A stretch of DNA of 50,053 bases, taken from contig CAYFTR010000009.1 of NCBI GenBank assembly GCA_964346185.1, forward strand, positions 1 through 50,053, given 5' to 3'. Both the position numbers and the translations under genes were made by a program. This document shows positions 32,682 through 41,434 of this stretch, in pieces (position 1 is the first letter of the stretch; each line of letters starts with the position of its first letter). Under the pieces are notes generated by a model. That model was not told the origin of the DNA, did no database searches, and worked only from the letters and a program-made list of their open reading frames with translations. The stretch comes from JAAYJS01 sp964346185 (lineage in GTDB: Bacteria; Bacillota; Clostridia; Eubacteriales; Eubacteriaceae).

Positions 32682-32842
32682 ATGACCGACAGTTGCGTGC
32701 CGCTTTAAATTAAACCGGCATGGGTATGGGGTGACGCATTAATAGAAAAGTCGGATGGTTGACGGGTGCGTACGTATCGAAGGTTATTAAGTTTCGGAGA
32801 AAGGTTCCATGTATTTGTTCGGCTTTCGTGTTAAAATAATGA

Positions 32843-33267
32843 ATGATAAAATGGAGAAAACGACGTATAAAAAGTTATAAACATACGACTTTTATCTTAA
32901 GTTTACTATTTTGTTTCATTTGTTTGTCGTGGGTGCAAGTCGCGGCCGCTACCGAGGGCATTACTTGGCAACGCGCCTACGATGTGGGAAACAACGAAAC
33001 CTTTTTCGATCAAAATTATAACCTCCCCCAATTGGAAGGCTACACTCCGGTATTCGGCCATACCTGTTTAATTATACGGTCGATTTAACGGCAGAGGGTC
33101 TCCATTTATCTTTTGAAAAGCCGCTATGGTACGATATTCGTCGGTGGTTGGGCGGTCAAAGGGTAACCGATCCCGTACGTCTTTCCGTTATTAACGAGGT
33201 GGATAAAACTTTTTCAATTATTGAGTTTACTCCGGAGGGAAAAAAGCAAAGTACGCTTAAAAAATAA
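32843..33267 (+). pseudogene. Frameshifted secreted protein of unknown function
   Basis: The first part (32843-33063) encodes a basic N terminus, a hydrophobic signal sequence (FILSLLFCFICLSWVQVAAA) and 45 mature residues up to GYTPVFGHT. A stop follows at 33086-33088. The same protein appears to continue in the -1 frame from 33064 to a stop at 33265-33267, with clear coding character (FNYTVDLTAEGLHLSFEKP, then VTDPVRLSVINEVDKTFSIIEFTPEGKK). A single 1-base change near 33060-33075 would join them into about 140 residues. No ribosome binding site is obvious. The family is not recognised. Confidence 0.6.
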
Positions 33268-33270
33268 AGC

Positions 33271-33318
33271 AAATGTCCCGTTATAACCACAGAGGCTAAC
33301 GGGACATTTTATTTTTTG
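33271..33318. terminator. Strong terminator shared by convergent genes
   Basis: A perfect 13-bp stem (AAATGTCCCGTTA with TAACGGGACATTT, 33271-33283 and 33297-33309) is followed by a T-rich stretch, between the frameshifted gene and mrnC. Confidence 0.9.
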
Positions 33319-33361
33319 TATCCACGAATAGATAGTAATTTACATAAGAATTTTGCAACGT

Positions 33362-33751
33362 TTAGGGTTGGCAATCCAGGCATTGGAGGCTTTTCTCCAT
33401 GAGCTCCCATAAACGTCGGTTTTGGTTGGTAAGTTTTAAATAGCCCAACAAACATTCAAACCCTGTAGCCCGCCGATAGTCGATAACTTTAGCATTTTTA
33501 GGCGGTTGAGAAGAGGTGTTCCGTCCCCTTTTTAAGAAATAAAGTTCTTCCTCCGTGAGTTCCGATTGTAAGGATGTCGCCATTTGCGCTTGAGAGCGGG
33601 CGTTTTCGTATCGGTTGGAGGATTTGGTTAACTGGTGAACCGACTGCTTGCCGCTCAATACCAATTTTTCCCGAACAAAGTAAGAAAATATCGCATCTCC
33701 GATGTAGGCCAATGTTAAAGGGTTTAACCTTTTAGCTTCTTCCACGGTCAT
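33362..33751 (-). CDS. mrnC: Mini-ribonuclease III (23S rRNA maturation)
   Basis: A 129-residue RNase III catalytic domain without a dsRNA-binding domain. Motifs are LNPLTLAYIGDAIFSYFVRE (catalytic acidic residues), RGRN and DYRRATGFECLLGYL. It trims 23S rRNA precursor in Firmicutes. The ATG at 33751 lies 4 bp after the cysS stop, a familiar cysS-mrnC pairing. A longer frame from 33847 would run through cysS and is rejected. Confidence 0.94.
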   Translation of the reverse strand: MTVEEAKRLNPLTLAYIGDAIFSYFVREKLVLSGKQSVHQLTKSSNRYENARSQAQMATSLQSELTEEELYFLKRGRNTSSQPPKNAKVIDYRRATGFECLLGYLKLTNQNRRLWELMEKSLQCLDCQP

Positions 33752-33755
33752 GGAG

Positions 33756-35153
33756 TTAAGCTCGCTTCCATTTAACGCCTTCTCGGGTATCTTCCAGTAC
33801 GATACCCTGTGCCAGCAATTGGTCTCTGATTGCGTCGGCTCGAGCAAAGTCTTTATTTTTACGGGCTTGTTGTCGCTCTTCGATTAAAGCTTCTATTGTA
33901 TCGTCCAAATCGGTTTCTCTTTCTTTGACCACCAATCCCAATACGGCTGTCAGCTCAGTAAAGAGTGTGTAGGCGGCGGCAACGGTTTCCTTGGAAGAAT
34001 TTTCATTTAAATGGGAGTTGATATCTCTAACCAATTCAAAAATAGTGGCGATACCGTCGGCGGTGTTCAGGTCGTCGTTTAAGTCGGCAATAAAGCGTTC
34101 TTTGTAATCGGATAAAGTAGCAACCCAGGCGGTTTCTTCTTCGCTTTGTTTGTGGTCGTCGGCCTTATCGAGCAAAAAAAGCATGTGGTCTCTGGCGGTG
34201 TACAGCCGTTCCAGAGCGTTGCCGGCGGCGGTTAACAATTTGTCATTAAAATCGATGGGGCTTCTATAATGTGCCATCAGCATAAACAGACGTACGACCT
34301 CCAAGTCGTAGTGTTTGGAGATATCTCTGACGGTTTTAAAATTACCTAAAGATTTGGACATCTTGGTGCCGTCAATTTGTATATAGCCGTTGTGTACCCA
34401 GTAATTGGCAAAGGTGCAACCGCAAGCACCTTCGCTTTGGGCGATTTCGTTTTCGTGGTGGGGAAACACCAAGTCTTTACCGCCACCGTGAATATCAATG
34501 GTGTCACCTAAATATTTTCTGGACATAGCGGAGCATTCGATGTGCCAACCCGGGCGTCCTTTGCCCCAGGGGCTGTCCCAATAAGGTTCGCCGTCTTTTT
34601 TTCGCTTCCAGAGGGCGAAGTCCAGGGGGCTTTCCTTTTCGTCGTTGATGTCGATACGGGCACCGCTTTTTAAATCATCGACGGATTGACCAGACAGCTT
34701 ACCATATTCCGGAAAGCTGGCAACTCTGTAGTAAACGTTGCCGTTGATATTGTAGGCATGACCTTTGTCCACTAATGTGGCAATAAAGTCAATAATTTCC
34801 GGCATGTTTTCCGATACCCGCGGGTGTACGTCCGCCCGACGAACGCCCAAAGCGTCGGCATCCACAAAGTACTCGGCGATGTATTTTTCGGCAACTTCCT
34901 TAGGGCTGATGCCCTCCGTATGACTTCTGTTGATGATTTTGTCGTCGACATCGGTAAAGTTTTGAACAAAGGTCACCTCATAACCGATATATTCAAAAAA
35001 ACGACGCAATACGTCAAAAACAATAAAGGGACGGGCATTACCGATATGAAAATAATCGTAAACCGTTGGCCCGCAAGCGTACATGTGCACCTTTCCCGGT
35101 CGGATGGGTACAAAATCTTCCTTCCGTTGGCGCATGGTATTATATAGTTTCAT
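33756..35153 (-). CDS. cysS: Cysteinyl-tRNA synthetase
   Basis: A 465-residue class I synthetase. The zinc-ligand Cys and HIGH motif lie in YACGPTVYDYFHIGNARP; later come GWHIECSAM (zinc Cys), GGGKDLVFPHHENEIAQ and the KMSKS motif in GTKMSKSLGNF. It charges tRNA-Cys in the cytoplasm. GAGGAT precedes the ATG. It is first in a two-gene operon with mrnC. No T-box leader is visible upstream, although cysS genes often have one. Confidence 0.97.
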   Translation of the reverse strand: MKLYNTMRQRKEDFVPIRPGKVHMYACGPTVYDYFHIGNARPFIVFDVLRRFFEYIGYEVTFVQNFTDVDDKIINRSHTEGISPKEVAEKYIAEYFVDADALGVRRADVHPRVSENMPEIIDFIATLVDKGHAYNINGNVYYRVASFPEYGKLSGQSVDDLKSGARIDINDEKESPLDFALWKRKKDGEPYWDSPWGKGRPGWHIECSAMSRKYLGDTIDIHGGGKDLVFPHHENEIAQSEGACGCTFANYWVHNGYIQIDGTKMSKSLGNFKTVRDISKHYDLEVVRLFMLMAHYRSPIDFNDKLLTAAGNALERLYTARDHMLFLLDKADDHKQSEEETAWVATLSDYKERFIADLNDDLNTADGIATIFELVRDINSHLNENSSKETVAAAYTLFTELTAVLGLVVKERETDLDDTIEALIEERQQARKNKDFARADAIRDQLLAQGIVLEDTREGVKWKRA

Positions 35154-35306
35154 TTTATCCTCGTTCCAATCATTGAAATAATGTGTTATTCAGTCTTGTA
35201 GTGTTCATTATTTTAACATAGACAACTGTTGTTTGGCTATACGTTAATAAAAAGAATACAGTTTCGTAAAATAACATTCAATTGACGGTTATAAGGTTTC
35301 ATGATC

Positions 35307-35335
35307 TTTTCATCCGCTAAAGCACATGCTATAAT
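35307..35335 (+). promoter_or_regulatory. Promoter of the yerC-to-E3-like operon
   Basis: TTTTCA (35307-35312), a 17-bp spacer and an extended TGCTATAAT (-10 at 35330-35335) precede an 80-nt leader. The leader has the inverted repeat ACTTTGC-N8-GCAAAGT (35347-35368), a possible operator or 5' hairpin. Confidence 0.6.
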
Positions 35336-35414
35336 AAAGTACAATCACTTTGCGGATACCTGCAAAGTTAATATTAAGATGAATAAAAGATAATTTAATT
35401 TTAAGGAGTTCCCC

Positions 35415-35690
35415 ATGGATGATAAAAAGACAAATTTAGCGAAGGCCTTTGTCGCCCTGGAAAGTATCGAAGAATGCGAGGCGCTGCTCAGTGATCTGTG
35501 TACCATTAAAGAAGTAGAGGATATGGCCAATCGTTTTCAAATTGCGCTGTTATTACAGGAAGGCCAAACCTTTATTGATGTTGAGAAGACGACAGGAGCC
35601 AGTTCCGCAACAATATCTCGTGTTAATCGTTGCTTAAAACACGGCAAAGGCTATAATCTCATCATGGAAAAATTAAATTTAAAAGACTAG
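35415..35690 (+). CDS. yerC: YerC/YecD family TrpR-like DNA-binding protein
   Basis: A 91-residue all-helical protein with the TrpR-like helix-turn-helix (LLQEGQTFIDVEKTTGASSATISRVNRCLKHG), as in YerC. Helix 1 carries ESIEECEALLSDLCT, the typical start of the family. TAAGGAG precedes the ATG. It lies 13 bp upstream of an aminotransferase and may regulate this operon; the ligand, if any, is unknown. Confidence 0.9.
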   Translation: MDDKKTNLAKAFVALESIEECEALLSDLCTIKEVEDMANRFQIALLLQEGQTFIDVEKTTGASSATISRVNRCLKHGKGYNLIMEKLNLKD

Positions 35691-35703
35691 AAAGGCTCTA
35701 CAG

Positions 35704-36921
35704 ATGAAGACCATCAAAAAATCGACAAAATTGGACAATGTATGTTACGACATTCGCGGTCCCATCGTCGAAGAAGCAAACCGAATGCTTGATGAAGGGA
35801 TCGAAATTATTATGCTGAATACCGGCAACCCGCCGGAATTCGGACTACATGCCCCGGACGAAATTATTCGGGGTATCCGTTACAACATTCGTGAGGCGGA
35901 GGGCTACACCCATTCCAAAGGTATTTTTTCCGCAAGAAAAGCCATTGTTCAATACTATCAAACTAAGGGTCTGATGAATATTACAGAAGAAGACGTGTAT
36001 ATTGGAAACGGCTCCAGCGAGCTGGTACTCTTTTGTATACAAGCCTTAATGAACGACGGCGATGAACTACTCATACCGAGACCGGACTACCCCTTGTGGA
36101 CGGCCGGTGTTAATTTGGCGGGAGGCAAAGCCGTACACTACATTTGCGACGAAGCGTCCAATTGGTACCCGGACATCGAAGATATTCGAAAAAAAGTAAA
36201 CGATAAAACCAAAGGTATCGTGGTGATTAACCCCAACAACCCTACCGGTGCCCTGTATCCCAAAGAAATTCTGGAAGAAATCGTTAAAATTGCGGAAGAG
36301 CACAATTTAATTATTTTTGCCGACGAAATTTACGACCAAGTTCTTTACGACGATGCGGTTCATGTGCCGATGGCGTCGTTGACCGAAGATGTATTGGTGA
36401 TTACTTTAAACGGACTTTCGAAGTCTCACCGTATCCCCGGGTTTAGAGTTGGTTGGATGGTCATCAGCGGCAATCGGAAAAATGCCAGAGATTATATCGA
36501 AGGCATCGATATCATGACATCTATGCGTTTATGTGCGAATGTTCCGGCGCAATATGCCATTCAAACATCCTTAGGCGGTTATCAAAGTATTTATGATCTG
36601 ACCCGATCCGGAGGCAGACTCTGGAAACAACGCAATATTGTTTATCAGCGGCTTAACGAAATACCGGGAATTTCCTGTACAAAACCCGAAGGCGCCATGT
36701 ACTGTTTCCCGAAAATAGATGTTAAGCGGTTTAACATTACCGACGATGTTCAATTTGTATTGGATTTTCTAAAGCGGGAACGGGTACTGTTGGTACAGGG
36801 AACCGGCTTTAACTGGAATGCACCGGACCATTTTAGAGTTGTATTTTTACCGGAACCAACCATGTTGACGGAAACCATGGATCGCCTGCAACGTTTTATG
36901 GGAGGGTATATCCAAAAATAA
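35704..36921 (+). CDS. PLP-dependent class I aminotransferase, AlaA/AlaT-like
   Basis: A 405-residue fold type I aminotransferase. The PLP Lys is in NGLSKSHRIPGFRVGW, with NPNNPTGALY and FADEIYDQVLYD upstream as the cofactor pocket. The N-terminal DIRGPIVEEANRMLDEGIEIIMLNTGNPPEFG is characteristic of glutamate-pyruvate aminotransferases of the AlaA type. It probably interconverts alanine and pyruvate with glutamate. It follows yerC by 13 bp and abuts the PspC-domain gene with no spacer. Confidence 0.92.
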   Translation: MKTIKKSTKLDNVCYDIRGPIVEEANRMLDEGIEIIMLNTGNPPEFGLHAPDEIIRGIRYNIREAEGYTHSKGIFSARKAIVQYYQTKGLMNITEEDVYIGNGSSELVLFCIQALMNDGDELLIPRPDYPLWTAGVNLAGGKAVHYICDEASNWYPDIEDIRKKVNDKTKGIVVINPNNPTGALYPKEILEEIVKIAEEHNLIIFADEIYDQVLYDDAVHVPMASLTEDVLVITLNGLSKSHRIPGFRVGWMVISGNRKNARDYIEGIDIMTSMRLCANVPAQYAIQTSLGGYQSIYDLTRSGGRLWKQRNIVYQRLNEIPGISCTKPEGAMYCFPKIDVKRFNITDDVQFVLDFLKRERVLLVQGTGFNWNAPDHFRVVFLPEPTMLTETMDRLQRFMGGYIQK

Positions 36922-37188
36922 ATGAAAAGACCGTATCGAAATAAAAGAGGAGGGATACTCCTCGGAGTATGTCAAGGGTTGGGGGATTATTTTAATCTCT
37001 CGCCCCTTATTTTTAGAAGTGTTTTTTTAGCACCCTTTGTACTTTGGTTTTTAATCGGCTTTTTAAGCCTGTTCAGTGTCGGGGCGTATATTCTGTTAGC
37101 CAATGTATTGCCCGATATCGAAGACAGCAACCCCGATGCCGTCGAAAATGTGGTGTACGAAGTATTGGAAGATAAGGATGAAAACTGA
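36922..37188 (+). CDS. PspC domain membrane protein
   Basis: An 88-residue protein consisting of one PspC domain: the basic start KRPYRNKRGGILLGVCQGLGD, then LSPLIFRSVF and a hydrophobic segment (about 35-63), and an acidic tail. PspC proteins are membrane-stress sensors or regulators in proteobacteria; the short Firmicute versions are poorly understood. The ATG directly follows the aminotransferase stop, and the end overlaps tsaE by 11 bp, so it is embedded in the operon. Confidence 0.88.
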   Translation: MKRPYRNKRGGILLGVCQGLGDYFNLSPLIFRSVFLAPFVLWFLIGFLSLFSVGAYILLANVLPDIEDSNPDAVENVVYEVLEDKDEN

Positions 37189-37612
37189 TTTGCAAACTTT
37201 TCAGTGTGAAAACGCCGATGCAACCTATGCTTTGGGTATTAAAATCGGAGAGAAACTCACCGACCGAACGGTCATATTAAAGGGAGAGATGGGCGCCGGT
37301 AAAACGTTGCTGACAAAAGGCATGGTAAAAGGGTTGGGCCTCGCCGACGACGTGACAAGCCCCACCTACGCCTTGGTCAATGTGTATGACATGGGCAAAC
37401 GACGGGTCTATCACTTTGATTTATACCGCCTGTCGGACCCCGACGAATTGTACGAAATCGGCTTTGAGGACTATTTAAAAGACGATGCCGTTGCAATTAT
37501 CGAATGGCCGGAAGCGGTTGAACCTTACCTGGAAACAACACCGGTGTGTATCGACATTAAAAAAACCGGTTTTGAAAGCCGCCAAATCACCTTGAAGGGA
37601 CTGAATCTTTAA
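37178..37612 (+). CDS. tsaE: tRNA t6A biosynthesis ATPase TsaE
   Basis: A 144-residue P-loop protein with Walker A GEMGAGKTLLTKG, the family segments VTSPTYALVNVYD and VYHFDLYRLSDPDEL, and the terminal IIEWPE motif. It works with TsaD and TsaB in threonylcarbamoyl transfer to A37 of ANN-decoding tRNAs. The ATG at 37178 lies within the end of the PspC gene after GATAAGG. The longer frame from 37103 is a shadow of that gene. tsaB and tsaD are not in the window. Confidence 0.95.
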   Translation: MKTDLQTFQCENADATYALGIKIGEKLTDRTVILKGEMGAGKTLLTKGMVKGLGLADDVTSPTYALVNVYDMGKRRVYHFDLYRLSDPDELYEIGFEDYLKDDAVAIIEWPEAVEPYLETTPVCIDIKKTGFESRQITLKGLNL

Positions 37613-37613
37613 A

Positions 37614-38315
37614 ATGCAAGACATGTTTATCAGCGTGATTATACCGGCGGCCGGGCAGAGTCGCCGTATGCAAAGTGCCATCAACAAACAGTACTTGTCC
37701 GTCAAAGGACGTCCGCTTCTGTACTATACCTTAAAACCCTTTGAAGCCATTAAGAGCATTAACGAGATTATTGTGGTGACGGGAAAAAGGGAGCAGGCTT
37801 TCTGCAAAAAAAATGTCATCGACCGTTATCGCTTTAAAAAGGTAAAAACGGTAGTGGGCGGCAGCACAAGGCAGGCATCGGTTTATGCGGGGCTTAAAGC
37901 GACTGACAAGCGTTGCCGAATAGTGGTTATCCACGACGGTGCACGGCCGTTGGTAACGGAAAAAATAATTATGGACAGTATTGAAGCGACTAAAAAACAC
38001 AAGGCGACCATTGTAGCGGTGCCGGCTAAAAACACCATTAAAATGATTAAACGGGGCAATATCGTCGACTACACCCCCAATCGCAACTTAATGATTGAAG
38101 TACAAACACCCCAAACCTTCGACTACGGGTTGATCCGTCGGGCACATGAAAAAGGTTTGGAAGAAGGAACCGTCGCAACCGACGATGCCTTTCTGTTGGA
38201 GCGTTTGGGCTATCCGATTAAAATTGTACGCGGTCATTACAACAATATTAAAATAACTACACCGGAAGACTTATTGGTGTTGGAAGCCATGATCGATCTT
38301 AAAGCAAAACGGTAA
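37614..38315 (+). CDS. ispD: 2-C-methyl-D-erythritol 4-phosphate cytidylyltransferase
   Basis: A 233-residue cytidylyltransferase of the MEP isoprenoid pathway. Motifs are IIPAAGQSRRM with KQY (CTP binding), GGSTRQASVYAGL, VVIHDGARPLV and VQTPQTF, then TDDAFLLERLG. It converts MEP and CTP to CDP-ME. The ATG at 37614 begins 1 bp after tsaE; a second ATG at 37623 is an alternative. No ispF partner follows. The next genes are the degenerate E2/E3 pair. Confidence 0.95.
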   Translation: MQDMFISVIIPAAGQSRRMQSAINKQYLSVKGRPLLYYTLKPFEAIKSINEIIVVTGKREQAFCKKNVIDRYRFKKVKTVVGGSTRQASVYAGLKATDKRCRIVVIHDGARPLVTEKIIMDSIEATKKHKATIVAVPAKNTIKMIKRGNIVDYTPNRNLMIEVQTPQTFDYGLIRRAHEKGLEEGTVATDDAFLLERLGYPIKIVRGHYNNIKITTPEDLLVLEAMIDLKAKR

Positions 38316-38349
38316 TCGTTACAAAATTGTACCGAGGAGGGTAACATCA

Positions 38350-39717
38350 TTGAAACACAATCAACAAGCGGCCTATTTTAAAATCAGCAAAAAACCGACA
38401 AATATTAAAATAGCGGCCGGAAAAATCATAAAAAACGACATCCCCCAGAGAAAGGTTTTTGTGTCGGAAAACATTACAAATGAGGAAACCCCCTCAGAAA
38501 ATATGATTACCAGCACCGAGCAAAGCCTCAGAGAACTGGTGGACGGTCTTAAAAATATTGACCGAGAGCAAAAGGTGTTCGATATAAAAATCGATCAAAA
38601 CATACAGATTTCACCGTTGGCAAAAAAAATTGCGGAGGTCGAAGGTTTGACCCTGGAGGATATTCCCGTAACATCGGGCAGGATCGAAAAAAAGGATGTC
38701 ATGAATGCTCTTAAACGGCGTGAGGCGGCTGTACAGGAAGAGGTTACCCAAGAAAAACCCGAAGCGGCATTACCGCAAAAGGTGCAACCCGCATTGTCGC
38801 CGGCGGTATCGGCATTGACAAAATCGGAAAAACTTCAATTGCAAGCTGGTAAACCGAACGGTGATACACCGCCGAAAGTATTAAAAGGCAAGTCGGCTCC
38901 GGCACAAGATCCGAGCACCTTCACCCAAACCCAACCTGTCGGTGACAATCAAACCGACAAAACCCCGTGTAAGGAAGCTTTAAAAACACAGTTACAACAT
39001 AAGGAACACCAGACGAAAGAAACCGCAGCATTACACAACTTACGAGAGCAGGCGGAAAAAACACCGAAGGAGAAAACTATGTTGGAAGATCAATCGCCCA
39101 TCATTCATCTAACGACGGAAGTCGACATGACGGAAATCAAAGAATTGCGTAAACATATCGCCAAGAAAATAGAAAAAGAAACCGGACTCAAATGTACCTA
39201 TACGGACTTTCTGTTGATGAGTGTAGCAAAAGCATTGGTTGAAAACCCCCGGCTTAACGGTTATTACGACGACTTTAAAAGGAAAGCGGTGCAATATAAA
39301 GACGTACAATTGGGGTTATCGGCAGCAAACGAAAAGGGTCAAACAATTTTCCCGACAATCCGAAAGGCACAGGATTTAAACTTCACCCAAATGCTAACTA
39401 TCCGAAGTGATTTGTTAAAACGGGTAAAAAAAGGTGCATTAACACAAGAAGAAACCGCTCCGACTTTTGCCATTGCCAATCTGGGTATGTACGGTATATT
39501 GGAATTTTCTTCCAGAATACAAAGAAATAATGCCGCTATATTATCTGTCGGAAAAGTCGTAGATCGTCTGCGTGTGGTAGGCAACGAACAAATCCCGCGG
39601 GCTGTGATGCATTTAAACCTTAATCTGGATACCAGAGTCTGCGACGGTATTATGGGTGCTCAATTTTTAAAAACCGTAGTTGATACCATGGAAAACCCTG
39701 CGGTTCTTCTGTTTTAG
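38350..39717 (+). CDS. 2-oxoacid dehydrogenase E2-like protein lacking lipoyl domain and catalytic His
   Basis: A 455-residue protein. Residues 87-120 form a peripheral-subunit-binding domain (ISPLAKKIAEVEGLTLEDI). About 125-245 is a Gln/Pro/Lys-rich linker. About 250-455 is an E2 acyltransferase fold. The usual lipoyl domain with its modified Lys is absent. The active-site motif DHRxxDG reads DTRVCDG (T428 for His), so classic acyl transfer should be impossible. The start is TTG at 38350 behind a strong GAGGAGGG. It lies 34 bp after ispD and 14 bp before the E3-like gene. The frame is intact and long, so a retained non-enzymatic or scaffold role is more likely than decay. Confidence 0.85.
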   Translation: MKHNQQAAYFKISKKPTNIKIAAGKIIKNDIPQRKVFVSENITNEETPSENMITSTEQSLRELVDGLKNIDREQKVFDIKIDQNIQISPLAKKIAEVEGLTLEDIPVTSGRIEKKDVMNALKRREAAVQEEVTQEKPEAALPQKVQPALSPAVSALTKSEKLQLQAGKPNGDTPPKVLKGKSAPAQDPSTFTQTQPVGDNQTDKTPCKEALKTQLQHKEHQTKETAALHNLREQAEKTPKEKTMLEDQSPIIHLTTEVDMTEIKELRKHIAKKIEKETGLKCTYTDFLLMSVAKALVENPRLNGYYDDFKRKAVQYKDVQLGLSAANEKGQTIFPTIRKAQDLNFTQMLTIRSDLLKRVKKGALTQEETAPTFAIANLGMYGILEFSSRIQRNNAAILSVGKVVDRLRVVGNEQIPRAVMHLNLNLDTRVCDGIMGAQFLKTVVDTMENPAVLLF

Positions 39718-39731
39718 AATTGGAGATAACG

Positions 39732-41054
39732 ATGCAAGTCAATCAAAAAAAATATGATGTAGTTGTTATCGGCGGCGGTATCGCCGGTATTTACACCGCC
39801 TTATCCGCTTCTGAAAAAGGTTTATCGGTGGTTATTGTAGAAGAAAATGCACTCGAAGAAGGGAAGTTTCTAAATAAAGAATACGACTTTCGTTATTTAT
39901 ACGATCTGATCGTCACTTTAAGCGATGTGCAGAATAAAAAACGGGACGGCATTCATATGGAAGCAATGACCCTACGTTTTGACAAATTGGCCGAAAACAA
40001 AAAAGCAAAAAAGAACGCCGTTATTCAAACAATTCTCGGTCGATTGGCCGCTTGCGGTGTTGAAATTCTTCAAGGGTTTGCACAAATGATGGATACAAAC
40101 CGCATTATCGTACACAATCGGAGACAGTCTACAGAACTTTATGCCCGAAATGTTGTCATCGCAACGGGGTGTAAGAGCGTTGTACAGGACCAATTTGCAG
40201 ACGTACCCGGCATCACCCGTTTAGATGAATTATTTACGATGTCTCCCGTACCGCGAGAGCTGCTGTTAATCGGCGGCGGTATCAAAGCCTATGAAATAGC
40301 CGGAGCTTACAGCTTTTTCGGAACCCGGGTCACTATATTACAATCAAACAAAACCGAAACCGTTTTATTGGAAGAAGAACAAATCAAACAAATCGAAGAA
40401 CGATTACGTCTGCAAGGGGTTGTCTATTACCCCTACTTTGAAATTCACGACATCTACAGAGACTCCTCCGGAGATTATCACTTTGAAATTTCTCAAGAAG
40501 GCGAAATAGATTCCAAACATCTCAGAACGGAAACTTTGGTGGTGCTGCCGGAATACAGCTGTCGATTGGACGGTTTATTGGGTATTCACCCCGATATGGC
40601 GGGCAACCGTTTGGCTGTTAACAATCGTATGCAAACGTCTGTAGAAAACGTGTATGCAATTGGTGCTGTGACGGGCAAAGGCGAAAGCTTGGAGATGCTG
40701 GCGGAAACGGCACAAGCTATTGCGGAAAACATAGCCGGCAACCCGAAAGAAATTAACTATCAAAACCGGGTGTACAGCACGAAAACCTTACCTCAAACGG
40801 CTGTTGTGGGGTTAACAAAAGCACAGGCACTCAAGTTGTATGGAGATGTTACCGTCGAAACGTACCCGAGTAATAAATCAGGAGGCGACTTGCAGGTTTG
40901 TGTTGTGTCCGAAAAAAAATATGGTGAAATTTTAGGTGCTTCCGCCATCGGTAAAGGAGCGGAAGCAATGGTAAAAATAGCAAAAACTTACAAAGAAATG
41001 GAATATACCCGATTCGAATTACTGCCACACCTATACACATTGCTCTTTGATTGA
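39732..41054 (+). CDS. Dihydrolipoamide dehydrogenase (E3)-like pseudoenzyme
   Basis: A 440-residue protein with E3 architecture: FAD Rossmann motif VVIGGGIAGIYTA (11-23), a second dinucleotide motif LLIGGGIKAYEIAG, and a C-terminal dimerisation domain. The redox disulfide C-x4-C is replaced: the aligned segment GKFLNKEYDF has Phe46 and Tyr51. The FAD-contact Asp of AxGD is Ala (AIGAVTG), and the His-Glu dyad (HPTxxE) is missing; the protein ends at LLPHLYTLLFD. The ATG at 39732 follows TTGGAGA. FAD binding may survive, but disulfide chemistry cannot. It is the last gene of the operon. Confidence 0.85.
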   Translation: MQVNQKKYDVVVIGGGIAGIYTALSASEKGLSVVIVEENALEEGKFLNKEYDFRYLYDLIVTLSDVQNKKRDGIHMEAMTLRFDKLAENKKAKKNAVIQTILGRLAACGVEILQGFAQMMDTNRIIVHNRRQSTELYARNVVIATGCKSVVQDQFADVPGITRLDELFTMSPVPRELLLIGGGIKAYEIAGAYSFFGTRVTILQSNKTETVLLEEEQIKQIEERLRLQGVVYYPYFEIHDIYRDSSGDYHFEISQEGEIDSKHLRTETLVVLPEYSCRLDGLLGIHPDMAGNRLAVNNRMQTSVENVYAIGAVTGKGESLEMLAETAQAIAENIAGNPKEINYQNRVYSTKTLPQTAVVGLTKAQALKLYGDVTVETYPSNKSGGDLQVCVVSEKKYGEILGASAIGKGAEAMVKIAKTYKEMEYTRFELLPHLYTLLFD

Positions 41055-41083
41055 GCTTGATATACCGCAGAAATTAAAAAAAC

Positions 41084-41119
41084 GAAGTCGCTTATTGAAG
41101 AAAAGCGGCTTCTTTTTTT
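41084..41119 (+). terminator. Intrinsic terminator of the yerC-to-E3-like operon
   Basis: A 10-bp stem (GAAGTCGCTT with AAGCGGCTTC, one G-T pair; 41084-41093 and 41103-41112) is followed by seven Ts. Confidence 0.88.
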
Positions 41120-41399
41120 AAAAAGATCGGCACTGAAACAAAATGTAATGTATATACATTATAAATTGCAATTAAGAATGAATAAAGTTTAGGGCTAAAA
41201 TTTGTATGGAACAATAAAAAATGTGTCAAGCGTTAAAAAAATCACACAGTATAAATCAAATGAAATGAAGAGAAACGACCTTAAAATTAAGGTAAAATTA
41301 AGAAAAAATCGCAAATTATGCTTGAATACGAATGAAAACGTTACAAATCGATGAGTTGCGAGTTTTATGAAAATTTTACATTAAAGTTCCTGAAATTCA
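41120..41399. other. AT-rich region upstream of the small RNA promoter
   Basis: No gene in this 280-bp stretch. It contains a perfect 14-bp palindrome AATGTATATACATT (41147-41160) and the dyad CCTTAA-AA-TTAAGG (41279-41292). Either could be an operator for the small RNA, but both are simple AT-rich sequences. Confidence 0.3.
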
Positions 41400-41428
41400 T
41401 TGACACCTAAAAAAATACTCTCTATAAT
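41400..41428 (+). promoter_or_regulatory. Perfect consensus promoter of the candidate small RNA
   Basis: TTGACA (41400-41405), a 17-bp spacer and TATAAT (41423-41428) are full consensus in both boxes, the best promoter in the window. The expected start is near 41435. Confidence 0.88.
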
Positions 41429-41434
41429 GAATAC

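Noticed and set aside
33055..33080. Programmed -1 frameshift in the secreted protein gene
   Set aside because: There is no X-XXY-YYZ heptamer and no strong downstream pseudoknot or stem at the required distance; a mutation or error is simpler.
35154..35414. T-box leader of cysS
   Set aside because: The upstream region lacks a T-box motif and a terminator/antiterminator pair on the minus strand.
41331..41344. Catabolite repression (cre) site
   Set aside because: TGAAAACGTTACA resembles cre but is one base short of the consensus spacing and mismatches at the right end.
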